DNA of 64,000 nt from the NCBI RefSeq assembly GCF_011297335.1, contig NZ_JAAOTJ010000011.1, positions 1-64,000 of the forward strand. Reading direction: 5' to 3'. Source of the DNA: Catellatospora methionotrophica. GTDB taxonomy: Bacteria > Actinomycetota > Actinomycetes > Mycobacteriales > Micromonosporaceae. The translations under genes and the position numbers were made by a program. Shown here in pieces: positions 8,049 through 16,166 of the stretch; the first letter of the stretch is position 1, and each line of letters opens with the position of its first letter. Under the pieces are notes generated by a model. The model was not told the origin of the DNA, searched no databases, and saw only the letters and a list, made by a program, of their open reading frames with translations.

Positions 8049-8081
8049 CCCCGCCCCGCCTACCCGCCCGGCCCCCGCCAG

Positions 8082-8150
8082 AAATAGACGCTGGCCTATC
8101 TCATCGAGATTTAGCCCCAAAAATTCGATGAGATAGGCCAGCGTCTATTT
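8082..8150. repeat. Hairpin repeat, family A copy 1
   Basis: Perfect 26-bp inverted repeat (arms 8082-8107 and 8125-8150, 17-nt loop) between the convergent TetR and histidine-phosphatase genes. The outer 16 bp of the stem core is ATAGACGCTGGCCTAT, shared with copies at 19859 and 24112. The inner stem (CTCATCGA) differs from the other copies yet pairs perfectly. The right arm runs into TTTAAAA, so it may terminate transcription. Confidence 0.9.
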
Positions 8151-8193
8151 AAAACGGGGTGCGTCGACCATTCGCCGGGAAGGAGCCGGTGGG

Positions 8194-8877
8194 TCAGGCG
8201 CCGCCGCCGAGGACGGCGTCGCTCTCGGCGGTCTCCTCGGCTGGGGGGCGGTGCTTGTGGAGGAGGGCGGAGACGGGGGTGCCGGTGTCGTTGACGCGGA
8301 GCACGAACGGGCGCTGCGGGGTGTAGCGGATCGCGGTGACCGAGGACGGCTCGACCGAGATGCGCTGGAACAGGTCCAGGTGCATACCCAGCGCGTCGGC
8401 CACGATCGCCTTGATCACGTCACCGTGGCTGCACGCCAGCCACACCGCGTCCGGGCCGTGCGACTCGGTTATCCGGGCGTCCCAGGCGCGTACGGCGGTG
8501 ACGGCGCGGTTGGCCATGGCCGCCATCGCCTCGCCGCCGGGGAACACGACCGCGGCGGGGTGGTGCTGCACGGTCGACCACAGCGGGTTGTCGGCGAGCT
8601 CCTTGAGCGAGCGCCCCGACCATTCGCCGTAGCCGCATTCGCGCAGGCCCTCCTCGGCCACCGGGACGACGCCGGGCAGGGCGAGTTCGAGGGTCTGCTT
8701 GCAGCGGACCAGGGGGCTGCTCAGCACGACGGCCAGCGGCAGCCCGGCGAGCCGCCCGCGGGCCTGTTCGGCCTGGGCGACGCCGAGTTCGTCCAGCTCG
8801 ACGGGCAGGTCCCCGGCGAGGATGCCGTCGGCGTTGGCGGTGGTGCGTCCGTGCCGCAGCAGCAGTAGCGTGGCCAC
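8194..8877 (-). CDS. Histidine phosphatase family protein (phosphoglycerate-mutase fold)
   Basis: 227-residue phosphatase with the catalytic RHG motif (LLLRHGRTTANADG, H about 10), the GYGEWSG acid block and the second His in ACSHGDVI. The GTG at 8877 is chosen because the RHG motif follows directly and TAGGCT lies 7 nt upstream, giving a leaderless start; that hexamer begins with the TAG stop of the UppP gene. Pairing of an MSMEG_4193-type phosphatase with UppP is conserved in mycobacteria and relatives, but the DUF3090 and SCO1664-type partners that usually follow are absent. Substrate not known. Confidence 0.85.
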   Translation of the reverse strand: MATLLLLRHGRTTANADGILAGDLPVELDELGVAQAEQARGRLAGLPLAVVLSSPLVRCKQTLELALPGVVPVAEEGLRECGYGEWSGRSLKELADNPLWSTVQHHPAAVVFPGGEAMAAMANRAVTAVRAWDARITESHGPDAVWLACSHGDVIKAIVADALGMHLDLFQRISVEPSSVTAIRYTPQRPFVLRVNDTGTPVSALLHKHRPPAEETAESDAVLGGGA

Positions 8878-8884
8878 GATCGCC

Positions 8885-8890
8885 AGCCTA
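8885..8890 (-). promoter_or_regulatory. Leaderless -10 built on the UppP stop codon
   Basis: On the minus strand TAGGCT begins with the TAG stop of the UppP gene and is followed by 7 nt and the GTG of the phosphatase gene. It would let the phosphatase be transcribed independently of UppP. Confidence 0.45.
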
Positions 8891-9724
8891 GGTCGCGGAG
8901 ATGGTGTTCGTGGCGAGCAATGCGATGATCGCACCACCCAGGATCACCCGATACCAGACAAAGGCCATCAGTGAGTGATGGGCGACGAACTTGAGCAGCC
9001 AGGCGATCGAGGCGTACGCCACGAGGAAGCTGACGACCGTGCCGACGATCAGCGCGGCGTTGCTGACGGCCGGGCTGCCCACCGCCTCGGGTAGCTCGTA
9101 GATGCCGGCGGCGACGAGCGCGGGCACGCCGAGGAAGAACGACAGCCGGGTGGCGGTGACCCGGTCGATGTCGCGCAGCAGGCCGGTGGTGATTGTCGCG
9201 CCGGAGCGGGAGACGCCCGGGATCAGGGCCAGGCACTGGGCGAAGCCGATGACGATCGTGTCGACCAGGCGCAGCTGCTTCTCGCCGCGGGTCTGGGTGG
9301 CGGCGTACTCGGCGAAGGCCATCACGCCGCTCCACACGATCAGCGCGCCCGCCACGAACCACATGCTGCGCAGCGGGCCGGTGATCCAGTCCTTGGCCAG
9401 AAAGCCGACGATGCCGATCGGGATCGAGCCCGCGATGACGTACCAGGCGAACTTGTAGTCGAAGATCTGGCGGGCCTCGGCCGAGAACAGGCCCTTGAAC
9501 CAGGCTCCGGCCAGGCGGGTGATGTCCTTGAAGAAGTACACCAGCACCGCCGCGATCGCTCCGATCTGGATCACGGCGGTGAAGGCGGTGACGGCGGGAT
9601 CGTCGATCGGCAGGCCCATCAGCTTCTCGGTGATGGTCAGGTGTCCCGTTGAGGAGATCGGGAGGAATTCGGTGATCCCCTCCACGATGCCCAGGACGAT
9701 CGCCTGCCAGATCTCGATCTCCAC
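8888..9724 (-). CDS. uppP: Undecaprenyl-diphosphatase UppP
   Basis: 278-residue polytopic membrane phosphatase that dephosphorylates undecaprenyl pyrophosphate to recycle the cell-wall lipid carrier and is linked to bacitracin resistance. It has both family signatures: EGITEFLPISSTGHL near the N-terminus and the PGVSRSG motif near residue 180. About eight hydrophobic segments, normal length. The start is GTG at 9724, directly after the TAA stop of the upstream LLM gene, so the two are co-transcribed. Confidence 0.95.
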   Translation of the reverse strand: MEIEIWQAIVLGIVEGITEFLPISSTGHLTITEKLMGLPIDDPAVTAFTAVIQIGAIAAVLVYFFKDITRLAGAWFKGLFSAEARQIFDYKFAWYVIAGSIPIGIVGFLAKDWITGPLRSMWFVAGALIVWSGVMAFAEYAATQTRGEKQLRLVDTIVIGFAQCLALIPGVSRSGATITTGLLRDIDRVTATRLSFFLGVPALVAAGIYELPEAVGSPAVSNAALIVGTVVSFLVAYASIAWLLKFVAHHSLMAFVWYRVILGGAIIALLATNTISAT

Positions 9725-10777
9725 TTAGTCTCCCAGTCCGCTCTCCGCGTACGCTTCGGCCACCGTACGCAAGGTCTCCCTGCCGGAGTCGGCGTCTGCG
9801 ACGAACAGCGCCAGCGACAGCGTAGTCACGCCCGATTCGGCGAACTCACGCAGGCGTCGCGCGATGCGGTCCTTGGGGCCCAGCAATGAGGTGCGGTCGA
9901 TGAACTCCATCGGGATCGCCGCGGCGGCGTCGCGCTGGCGCCCGGCCAGATACAGCTCCTGGACCTGCGCGGCGGCCTCGCCGTAGCCCATGCGGGTGGC
10001 CAGCTGGTTGTAGAAGTTCTGCTGGCGGCTGCCCATGCCGCCGACGTACAGCGCGGCGTAGGCGCGCACGAGTTCGGCGCACATCTCGACATCGTCGCCG
10101 ATGACGACGGGCACGCTGGGCACGATGTCGAAGCCGTCGAGGGTCTTGCCGACCTTGGCGCGGCCCGCCGCGATCTGGCCGAGCTGCTCCTGGGCGAACT
10201 CGGGCGCGTAGAACACGGCGAGCCAGCCGTCGGCGATCTCGCCGGCCAGTTCGAGGTTCTTCGGGCCGACCGCGGCGAGGTAGACCGGGATCTCGGTGCG
10301 CAGCGGGTGGAAGTTCAGGCGCAGCGCCTTGCCGGGGCCGTCGGGCAGCGGCAGGGTGTGGAACTCGCCCTCGTAGGTGACCTGCTTGCGCGACAGCGCG
10401 AGCTTGACGACGTCGACGTACTCGCGGGTGCGGGCCAGCGGCTTGGCGAAGCGCACGCCGTGCCAGCCCTCGGAGACCTGCGGGCCGGACACGCCCAGGC
10501 CGAGCCGGAAACGGCCGCCGGACAGCGTGTCGAGGGTCGCGGCGGTCATTGCGCTGGCGGCGGGGGTGCGGCCGGGGATCTGCATGACGGCGCTGCCGAT
10601 GTCGATGCGCTCGGTCTGCGCGGCGATCCAGGACAGCAGGGTCGGCGAGTCCGAGCCGTACGCCTCGGCCGCCCAGACCACCGCGAAGCCGAGCTGGTCG
10701 GCCTCCCGCGCCAGGGCCAGCAGGCTGTCGGGCGTGGACCACGGCGTCAGGTAGCCGATGTTGAGACCGAGTCGCAT
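9725..10777 (-). CDS. LLM-class F420-dependent oxidoreductase
   Basis: 350-residue luciferase-like TIM barrel (N-terminus MRLGLNIGYLTPWSTPDSLL). Blocks typical of F420-dependent LLM enzymes are visible: DQLGFAVVWAAEAYGSDS, SGGRFRLGLGVSGPQ and GWHGVRFAKPLARTREYV. A strong ribosome-binding site (GGAGG, then TCACC) precedes the ATG at 10777. The UppP gene follows with no gap. The neighbourhood does not reveal the substrate. Confidence 0.85.
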   Translation of the reverse strand: MRLGLNIGYLTPWSTPDSLLALAREADQLGFAVVWAAEAYGSDSPTLLSWIAAQTERIDIGSAVMQIPGRTPAASAMTAATLDTLSGGRFRLGLGVSGPQVSEGWHGVRFAKPLARTREYVDVVKLALSRKQVTYEGEFHTLPLPDGPGKALRLNFHPLRTEIPVYLAAVGPKNLELAGEIADGWLAVFYAPEFAQEQLGQIAAGRAKVGKTLDGFDIVPSVPVVIGDDVEMCAELVRAYAALYVGGMGSRQQNFYNQLATRMGYGEAAAQVQELYLAGRQRDAAAAIPMEFIDRTSLLGPKDRIARRLREFAESGVTTLSLALFVADADSGRETLRTVAEAYAESGLGD

Positions 10778-10862
10778 GGTGACCTCCGTTGGCCGGGCCG
10801 CGTCGGTGGCGGTGGCCCCAGGTTACCGAGTAGTAAGAATCATGGGAAGGATGACCCGTGTC

Positions 10863-11954
10863 TCAGGCCGCCGGCACCCGCGACGGCACCGGCACACGCG
10901 CCACCGCGCCCCCCGGAGCTGCCGGAACAGCCGGTACGAGCGACGGCGGGCGCTTCGCGGCCAGGTCCTCGACCCAGCCGAAGCACAGCACCGCGCCGAG
11001 CGTCAGCACCGCCCCGACCGCGATGGTGAGCAGCGGCGGCCCGGCCAGCGCGCCGAGCAGCCAGGTGCCCAGCGCGATCATCGGCAGCTGCCACACGTAG
11101 ACGGTCACCGCCCGCGCGTTGAGCAGCGCGACCGCCCGGCGCACCGGCTCCACGGCGGTCACCCAGGCCAGCTTCGGCCGGGCGCGCAGGGCGACGAGCA
11201 CCACGGCGGTGCCCCACAGCACCGGTACCAGCGGGTCCTGCAGGCCGTCCAGGTCCGTGGCGGCGCGCAGCAGCGCGGCCGCGCCCAGCGAGCCCGCGGC
11301 CGCCAGGCAGACCGGCCAGGTGAGCCGGTCCAGCAGGCCCGACTCTCGGGCGTACCCGAGCACCCAGGCCGTGCCGTACGCGGCGGTGCTCCAGACCACG
11401 TCGCCGATCCGCGAACCCGGCAGCGTGACCGCGGTCGACAGCAGCACGGCCGTGGCGAGCGGGGTCAGCAGCGTCGCCACCGGCGCGCGCTGGAACAGCC
11501 ACCACAGCAGCGGGGAGAGCAGCACGAACCACAGGTAGACCCGCAGGTACCACAGCGTGATGACGAAGGCCGCGCCCCACTCGCTGCCCGGTGGGTTCAC
11601 CAGCGGGAACACCCACGGGATGAGGTCGGTCCAGACGAACGGGTGCCAGCCGTGCAGCAGCATCAGCGGCACCGCGACCGCTGCCAGCATCCACAGCGGC
11701 GGCAGCAGGCGGCGCACCCGCGAACGGACCGTGCGCGCCGCGCCACCGCGCCGCAGCGAGACCGCGGTCAGGTAGCCCGCCAGGCCGAACATGACCCACA
11801 TCGCGGGCAGCAGCGTGGTCAGCGCGCCCAGTGGAGCGGTGTGCTGGAGGAACACGCGCACGATCGCGGCGGCGCGGAGGGTGTCGATGTAGGGGCTTCG
11901 GGTACGGGCGGTGCCGGGTTCAGCGGGGCTGGCTGCGGCCGTACTGCTCCACAT
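10863..11954 (-). CDS. Acyltransferase 3-family membrane protein
   Basis: 363-residue polytopic protein of the acyltransferase-3 (OafA-like) family, which O-acylates extracytoplasmic sugars or lipids. The N-terminus reads SPYIDTLRAAAIVRVFLQH, where the RxxAI...H pattern carries the family His, and about ten hydrophobic helices follow. The C-terminal tail is Pro/Ala/Val-rich and probably cytosolic. It is oriented with the LLM-UppP genes but separated from them by 85 bp and lacks a strong ribosome-binding site. The acceptor cannot be told. Confidence 0.75.
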   Translation of the reverse strand: MWSSTAAASPAEPGTARTRSPYIDTLRAAAIVRVFLQHTAPLGALTTLLPAMWVMFGLAGYLTAVSLRRGGAARTVRSRVRRLLPPLWMLAAVAVPLMLLHGWHPFVWTDLIPWVFPLVNPPGSEWGAAFVITLWYLRVYLWFVLLSPLLWWLFQRAPVATLLTPLATAVLLSTAVTLPGSRIGDVVWSTAAYGTAWVLGYARESGLLDRLTWPVCLAAAGSLGAAALLRAATDLDGLQDPLVPVLWGTAVVLVALRARPKLAWVTAVEPVRRAVALLNARAVTVYVWQLPMIALGTWLLGALAGPPLLTIAVGAVLTLGAVLCFGWVEDLAAKRPPSLVPAVPAAPGGAVARVPVPSRVPAA

Positions 11955-12091
11955 GATGGTTCGGCGCTCCTGGGGCTGGGTCGACCGGACACCTCAACCA
12001 CAGCTCACTTCCCTCAAAGCCGGCTCGGTAAACCGTTGCCCGCGCGGTGTCGTACGCCACCCGCCGATCCCCGCCACGGTGTCAAGCCGAA

Positions 12092-12097
12092 TACAGT
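12092..12097 (+). promoter_or_regulatory. Leaderless -10 of the aldo/keto reductase gene
   Basis: TACAGT, then 6 nt, then ATG at 12104, in the 149-bp gap between the divergent acyltransferase and reductase genes. Confidence 0.5.
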
Positions 12098-12103
12098 TCA
12101 CCC

Positions 12104-13072
12104 ATGCAGCAACGACCGCTCGGCCGTAGCGGGCTGGTGGTCTCCCGCCTCGCCCTGGGCACCATGACCTGGGGTCTGGACACCGATCCGGACGATGCGG
12201 GCGCCCAGCTCAAGGCGTATGTGGACGCGGGTGGCACGCTGCTGGACACCGCCGACGTGTACGCCGACGGCGAGGCCGAAGCGGTGCTCGGCACGCTGCT
12301 GGACGCCATGGTGTCGCGCGACGAGGTGCTGATCGTGGCCAAGGCGGGGCTGCGGGCACGGGCCGACCGCCGGCACGACGGCTCACGCGGGCACCTGCTG
12401 CGTACCCTGGACACCACGCTGCGCCGCCTCGGCGTCTCCTATGTGGACCTGTGGCAGGTGCACGGCCAGGACCCGGACACGCCGTGGGAGGAGACGCTGT
12501 CCGCGCTCGACCACGCGGTCAGCTCGGGCCGGGCCCGCTACGCCGGTGTGTCGAACTTCTCAGGCTGGCAGACCGCCCGCGCCGCGACCTGGCAGCGGGC
12601 CTGGCCGGGGCGGGCCCCGATCGTGGCCACGCAGATGGAGTACTCGCTGCTCCAGCGCGGCATCGAGCGCGAGGTGCTGCCCGCGTCGGCGGCGCTCGGC
12701 CTGGGCGTGCTGCCCTGGTCTCCGCTGGGCCGAGGGGTGCTGACCGGCAAGTACCGCCACGGCCGCCCGGCCGACTCACGGGCCGCGTCGCCGCACTTCG
12801 AGCGCTCGGTGCTGCCGTACCTGCAGCCGCGCTGCTCGGCGATCGTGGAGGCGGTGGCGACCGCCGCCGACGGTCTGGGCGTGTCGGCCGCCGAAGTGGC
12901 CCTGGCCTGGGTACGTGACCGTCCCGGTGTGACGGCGCCCATCGTGGGCGCCCGCAACGTCGGCCAGCTCGTCGCCGCCCTCCAGGTCGAGGAGATCACC
13001 CTGCCCCCGGAGATCTCCCGCGCCCTCGACGACGTCTCCGCCATCGCCCACGGCTACCCCGAGCTGGACTGA
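12104..13072 (+). CDS. Aldo/keto reductase
   Basis: 322-residue NADPH-dependent (beta/alpha)8 reductase. The tetrad is readable: Asp and Tyr in LLDTADVYADG, Lys in VLIVAKAGL and His in LWQVHGQDPDTP; the C-terminal APIVGARNVGQL cofactor block is intact. Start ATG at 12104, since the part of the open frame before it is not protein-like and a leaderless -10 sits 6 nt upstream. It is followed by a DUF5703 gene, a pairing seen in other actinobacteria near uppP and an M20 peptidase gene, both of which also occur here. Confidence 0.92.
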   Translation: MQQRPLGRSGLVVSRLALGTMTWGLDTDPDDAGAQLKAYVDAGGTLLDTADVYADGEAEAVLGTLLDAMVSRDEVLIVAKAGLRARADRRHDGSRGHLLRTLDTTLRRLGVSYVDLWQVHGQDPDTPWEETLSALDHAVSSGRARYAGVSNFSGWQTARAATWQRAWPGRAPIVATQMEYSLLQRGIEREVLPASAALGLGVLPWSPLGRGVLTGKYRHGRPADSRAASPHFERSVLPYLQPRCSAIVEAVATAADGLGVSAAEVALAWVRDRPGVTAPIVGARNVGQLVAALQVEEITLPPEISRALDDVSAIAHGYPELD

Positions 13073-13076
13073 TCAA

Positions 13077-13106
13077 CGTGCGGGAACGGGACGATCCGCC
13101 CGCACG
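13077..13106. terminator. Hairpin after the aldo/keto reductase gene
   Basis: Arms CGTGCGGG (13077-13084) and CCCGCACG (13099-13106), 14-nt loop, 4 nt past the stop. No T tract, as is usual for high-GC terminators. Confidence 0.45.
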
Positions 13107-13157
13107 CCGAACCCCGCCCTGCTTGCCTGACCTGGGGCGGAGGTGCACCATCGCTGT

Positions 13158-13349
13158 ATGGACTACGAATACGCACCGCTGCGGTTGCCTCCGGATGTAG
13201 ATCGGTTGACCGCCGCGGTGCGGCTCGCGATCCAGGCTGAGTACGGCGGCTGGGAACTGGCCCGCGTGCAGCTGATGAGGGACGGCACCCGCAAGGTGCT
13301 GCTCCGCCGGCCGCTGCGGGCCCTTCCCCTGCCCGGCCTCTCCGTCTGA
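13158..13349 (+). CDS. DUF5703 family small protein
   Basis: 63-residue basic protein starting MDYEYAPLRLPPDVDR, with the central EYGGWELARVQLMRDGTRKVLLRR block typical of DUF5703. Function unknown for the family. GGAGG lies 13 nt upstream of this ATG; GTG at 13143 is an alternative start but would place the ribosome-binding site on top of the codon. It sits directly downstream of the aldo/keto reductase, as in other actinomycetes. Confidence 0.75.
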   Translation: MDYEYAPLRLPPDVDRLTAAVRLAIQAEYGGWELARVQLMRDGTRKVLLRRPLRALPLPGLSV

Positions 13350-13490
13350 CGGCCTGACCGGCGCACTCCGCCGGGATCTCCGCAGGCGGGGACGGTGCTG
13401 ACGTGGTGGCACTGCCCCCGCCGGCCGACGGAGCACGGGCCGGTCGCACTCCTGAACGATCACCTCGCGTAATTTGACGTACCCCGACGG

Positions 13491-13496
13491 TAATCT
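13491..13496 (+). promoter_or_regulatory. Leaderless -10 of the GNAT gene
   Basis: TAATCT followed by 7 nt and the ATG at 13504. A TTGACG lies upstream but only 11 nt away, too close for a standard -35. Confidence 0.5.
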
Positions 13497-13503
13497 GCCG
13501 AAC

Positions 13504-13971
13504 ATGACAGGCATCGACATCCGTGAGGCCCGCCCGCGGGACGTCGTCGGACTGGTGAGCTCCGTGGCCAGCCTGTTCGCCGACGAAGCAGGGACCCGTG
13601 ATCACACCCTCGACCGCCCGCCGCGGCAACGCGCGGCCACCGAACTGACGCTGGGGATCGCCGACGAGGACCGGCTCGTGCTGGTCGCGGCCGACGGCGA
13701 CCAGATCGTCGGGCACCTGACCGGCACCGTCGCCGCCTCCGCCGCGATCCGCCCGCTGCGGGTGGCGACCCTGGTCGGCATGTACGTGTCCCCGGCGCAC
13801 CGCGACGCGAACGTGGGCGCGCGCCTGGTCGCCGCGTTCCGCGCCTGGGCCGCCGAGCGGCACGCCGACCGCATCGCGCTCGACGGCTACCGCAACGACG
13901 AGTCCGCGGTGCGCTTCCACCGCCACCAGCGCTTCGCCCCGCGTACGCCCGTCCTGGAGACGACGTCCTAG
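13504..13971 (+). CDS. GNAT-family N-acetyltransferase
   Basis: 155-residue GCN5-related acetyltransferase. The sequence shows the acidic N-terminal ITEVR-like strand (IDIREARPRDV), the core VGMYVSPAHRDANVGARLV, where the acetyl-CoA pyrophosphate loop R/QxxGxG/A is degenerate, and the C-terminal NDESAVRFHRHQRF motif typical of the fold. Substrate unknown. ATG at 13504 follows a leaderless -10. Confidence 0.8.
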   Translation: MTGIDIREARPRDVVGLVSSVASLFADEAGTRDHTLDRPPRQRAATELTLGIADEDRLVLVAADGDQIVGHLTGTVAASAAIRPLRVATLVGMYVSPAHRDANVGARLVAAFRAWAAERHADRIALDGYRNDESAVRFHRHQRFAPRTPVLETTS

Positions 13972-13985
13972 CGGCCTCATACGCG

Positions 13986-14018
13986 GACGGCGCGCGCCCT
14001 TTCGGGGCGCGCGCCGTC
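13986..14018. terminator. Strong bidirectional terminator hairpin
   Basis: Perfect 14-bp GC-only stem (13986-13999 with 14005-14018) and a 5-nt TTTCG loop, between the convergent GNAT gene and the acidic-protein gene. Confidence 0.75.
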
Positions 14019-14036
14019 GTCGGCTGGGTCAGGACG

Positions 14037-14687
14037 TCAGTCCTGGTCCTCCATGATGTCGCCGTTCAGGTGCTCGTCCAGGCGGGCCACCAGCTTGTCG
14101 GAGGCACCCAGGGTGAACGGGCCGTTGGCGTCGGTCTCCTCGAAGTCGTCGGGCTCCAGGGACTTGTCCACCTCGGCGACGGTGACGATGCCGTCCAGCG
14201 GCTCCAGCTCCGGGATGTCGAGGGCGGCCAGCGAGCCGTCGGAGCTCTGCAGCAGCTCCAGCACGGCGTCGGCGACCGAGGCCACCGGCTCGGAGTCGGC
14301 GTCGCTGAGACCGGCCTCACGGCGGGCCAGCTCGGCGGCGTTGATCAGCGCGGAGACGCTCGGGATCAGGTAGTCGCGCCGCTGGCGGACCGAGATCACC
14401 TTCGGGTGCGGGTCGGTCGGGGCCTGCTCGGCGGCGACGAGGTCGGCCATGAACCGGTCGGCCTTCTCCAGGTCGATCGGCTCGACCTCCCAGGGCAGCG
14501 GCTCGCCGTACGTCTCCGAGAGGGCGTCGTCGTAGGTGACGGCAGCGTTGTTGAACGCCACGTAGGCACGCCAGACGTCATCGCTGTCGACCTCACCCTT
14601 GGCGTCGCGTACAGCGGCCAGGTGCGCCCGGGCGGCGGTGATCATCTCTTCCAGCGCGGCCTCGACGGCGGCGTGGTTGTCGCTCAT
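14037..14687 (-). CDS. Acidic hypothetical protein
   Basis: 216-residue, strongly acidic soluble protein (ending FTLGASDKLVARLDEHLNGDIMEDQD) with no signal peptide or membrane segment. I do not recognise a domain. Helix-rich, with repeated charged stretches such as LEEMITAARAHLAAVRDAKG. A good ribosome-binding site (AAGGAG) lies about 10 nt before the ATG at 14687. It sits downstream of the M20 peptidase on the same strand with a 59-bp gap and may be co-transcribed with it. Codon use is typical of the genome. Confidence 0.75.
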   Translation of the reverse strand: MSDNHAAVEAALEEMITAARAHLAAVRDAKGEVDSDDVWRAYVAFNNAAVTYDDALSETYGEPLPWEVEPIDLEKADRFMADLVAAEQAPTDPHPKVISVRQRRDYLIPSVSALINAAELARREAGLSDADSEPVASVADAVLELLQSSDGSLAALDIPELEPLDGIVTVAEVDKSLEPDDFEETDANGPFTLGASDKLVARLDEHLNGDIMEDQD

Positions 14688-14746
14688 TACTCGGTTACTC
14701 CTTCATACGACGAGACAGGCCGGTTCCCGGCCGCGCACGACCGGGC

Positions 14747-16054
14747 CTAACTCTGCCGCAGGAACCTGTCCAGTACCCGCACGCCGAACTGTAGTCCCTC
14801 CACCGGCACGCGCTCGTCGATGCCATGGAACAACGCGGAGAAGTTCAGGTCCGGCGGCAGGCGCAACGGCGCGAAACCGAAGCAGCGGATGCCGAGCCGG
14901 GCGAACGACTTGGCGTCGGTGCCACCCGAAAGCATGTACGGGACGGCGTGCGCGCCGGGATCCTCGGCCTTGAGCGCCAGTGCCATCGCATCCACCAGCG
15001 CCCCGTCGAACCCGGTCTCCAGAGCGGGCTGGCGGTGAATCGACTCTATCTCCAGATCCGGCCCGAGCACCTGCGCCAACTGCTCGCGGAACAGCTCGAA
15101 CTGCCCCGGCAGGGTCCGGCAGTCGATCGTGGCGCTGGCCCGGCCGGGGATGACGTTGTCCTTGTACCCGGCGCTCAGGCGGGTCGGGTTGGCGGTGTTG
15201 CGGATCGTCGCGCCGATCATGGTGGCGATCGGGCCGAGCTTGGCGATGGCCGCCTCGGGGTCGTCCGGGTCGATCTCGATCTGCAGCGCCTCGCCGACCT
15301 CCTCCAGGAAGGCCCGCACGGTCGGAGTGACCACGACCGGGAAGCGGTGCCGGCCGACCCGGGCGACGGCCTCGGACAGCGCGGTCACCGCGTTGTCGTC
15401 GTGCACGAACGAGCCGTGGCCGGGGCGGCCGGTGGCGTGCACGCGCAGCCAGTCGATGCCCTTCTCGGCCGTCTGGATCATGTACAGGCGCAGGTCGTTG
15501 CTGACCGTGTACGAGAAGCCGCCGACCTCGCCGATCGCCTCGGTGCAGCCCTCGAACAGGTCCCGGTGCTCGTTGACCAGGAACGCCGCACCCCAGTCGC
15601 TGCCCGCCTCCTCGTCGGCGGTGTACGCGAGCACGATGTCGCGCGGCGGCACGTAGCCGGTCCGCTGCCAGTCGCGCACGACGGCCAGCGTCATCGCGTC
15701 GAAGTCCTTCATGTCGACCGCGCCCCGGCCCCAGATGAAGTCGTCCTTGATCTCCCCCGAGAAGGGGTGCACCGACCACTCGCTCGCGTCTGCGGGGACC
15801 ACGTCCAGGTGCCCGTGCACCAGCAGCGCCCCGCGCGAGGGGTCCGCGCCGGGGATGCGGGTGACCACGCTGGCGCGGCCCGGACGGCTCTCCAGCAGCT
15901 GCGGGTCGAGGCCGACCTCGCTGAGCTTGGTAGCGACGTACTCGGCGGCGCCCCGCTCCCCCGCACTGGTGGCCAGATCACCCGTGTTCGTGGTGTCGAT
16001 GCGGATCAGGTCGCGGCAGAGGTCGATAACCTCGTCAGTGGCGGGCGTACGCAT
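14747..16054 (-). CDS. M20/M25/M40 family zinc metallo-hydrolase
   Basis: 435-residue dinuclear-zinc amidohydrolase/peptidase. Motifs in order: LLVHGHLDVVPAD (first His), WGRGAVDMKDF (bridging Asp), LAYTADEEAGSDWG (general-base Glu then Glu ligand), and SGGTDAKSFARLGIRCFGF toward the C-terminus. The GRPGHGS lid-domain motif is present. Ribosome-binding site AGGAAGA precedes the ATG at 16054. Its closeness to DUF5703, AKR and uppP matches a conserved actinobacterial neighbourhood. Substrate unknown. Confidence 0.92.
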   Translation of the reverse strand: MRTPATDEVIDLCRDLIRIDTTNTGDLATSAGERGAAEYVATKLSEVGLDPQLLESRPGRASVVTRIPGADPSRGALLVHGHLDVVPADASEWSVHPFSGEIKDDFIWGRGAVDMKDFDAMTLAVVRDWQRTGYVPPRDIVLAYTADEEAGSDWGAAFLVNEHRDLFEGCTEAIGEVGGFSYTVSNDLRLYMIQTAEKGIDWLRVHATGRPGHGSFVHDDNAVTALSEAVARVGRHRFPVVVTPTVRAFLEEVGEALQIEIDPDDPEAAIAKLGPIATMIGATIRNTANPTRLSAGYKDNVIPGRASATIDCRTLPGQFELFREQLAQVLGPDLEIESIHRQPALETGFDGALVDAMALALKAEDPGAHAVPYMLSGGTDAKSFARLGIRCFGFAPLRLPPDLNFSALFHGIDERVPVEGLQFGVRVLDRFLRQS

Positions 16055-16130
16055 AAGGATCTTCCTACCAGGTCGGGCCGGAATGTCCCAGCGCCGAGGC
16101 GACCCGCTTCCCGGCCGCCGGAGAACAGGC

Positions 16131-16136
16131 TAGGCT
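16131..16136 (+). promoter_or_regulatory. Candidate -10 of the DUF3159 gene
   Basis: TAGGCT about 30 nt before the GTG at 16167; GGAG lies between them, so this transcript would have a short leader. Confidence 0.35.
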
Positions 16137-16166
16137 GCCCTAACCCCGAGACCCGCTGGAGATCCC

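Noticed and set aside
13474-13503. TTGACG taken as the -35 of the GNAT gene
   Set aside because: Only 11 nt from the TAATCT -10, too short for a sigma70-type promoter; the leaderless -10 alone is kept.
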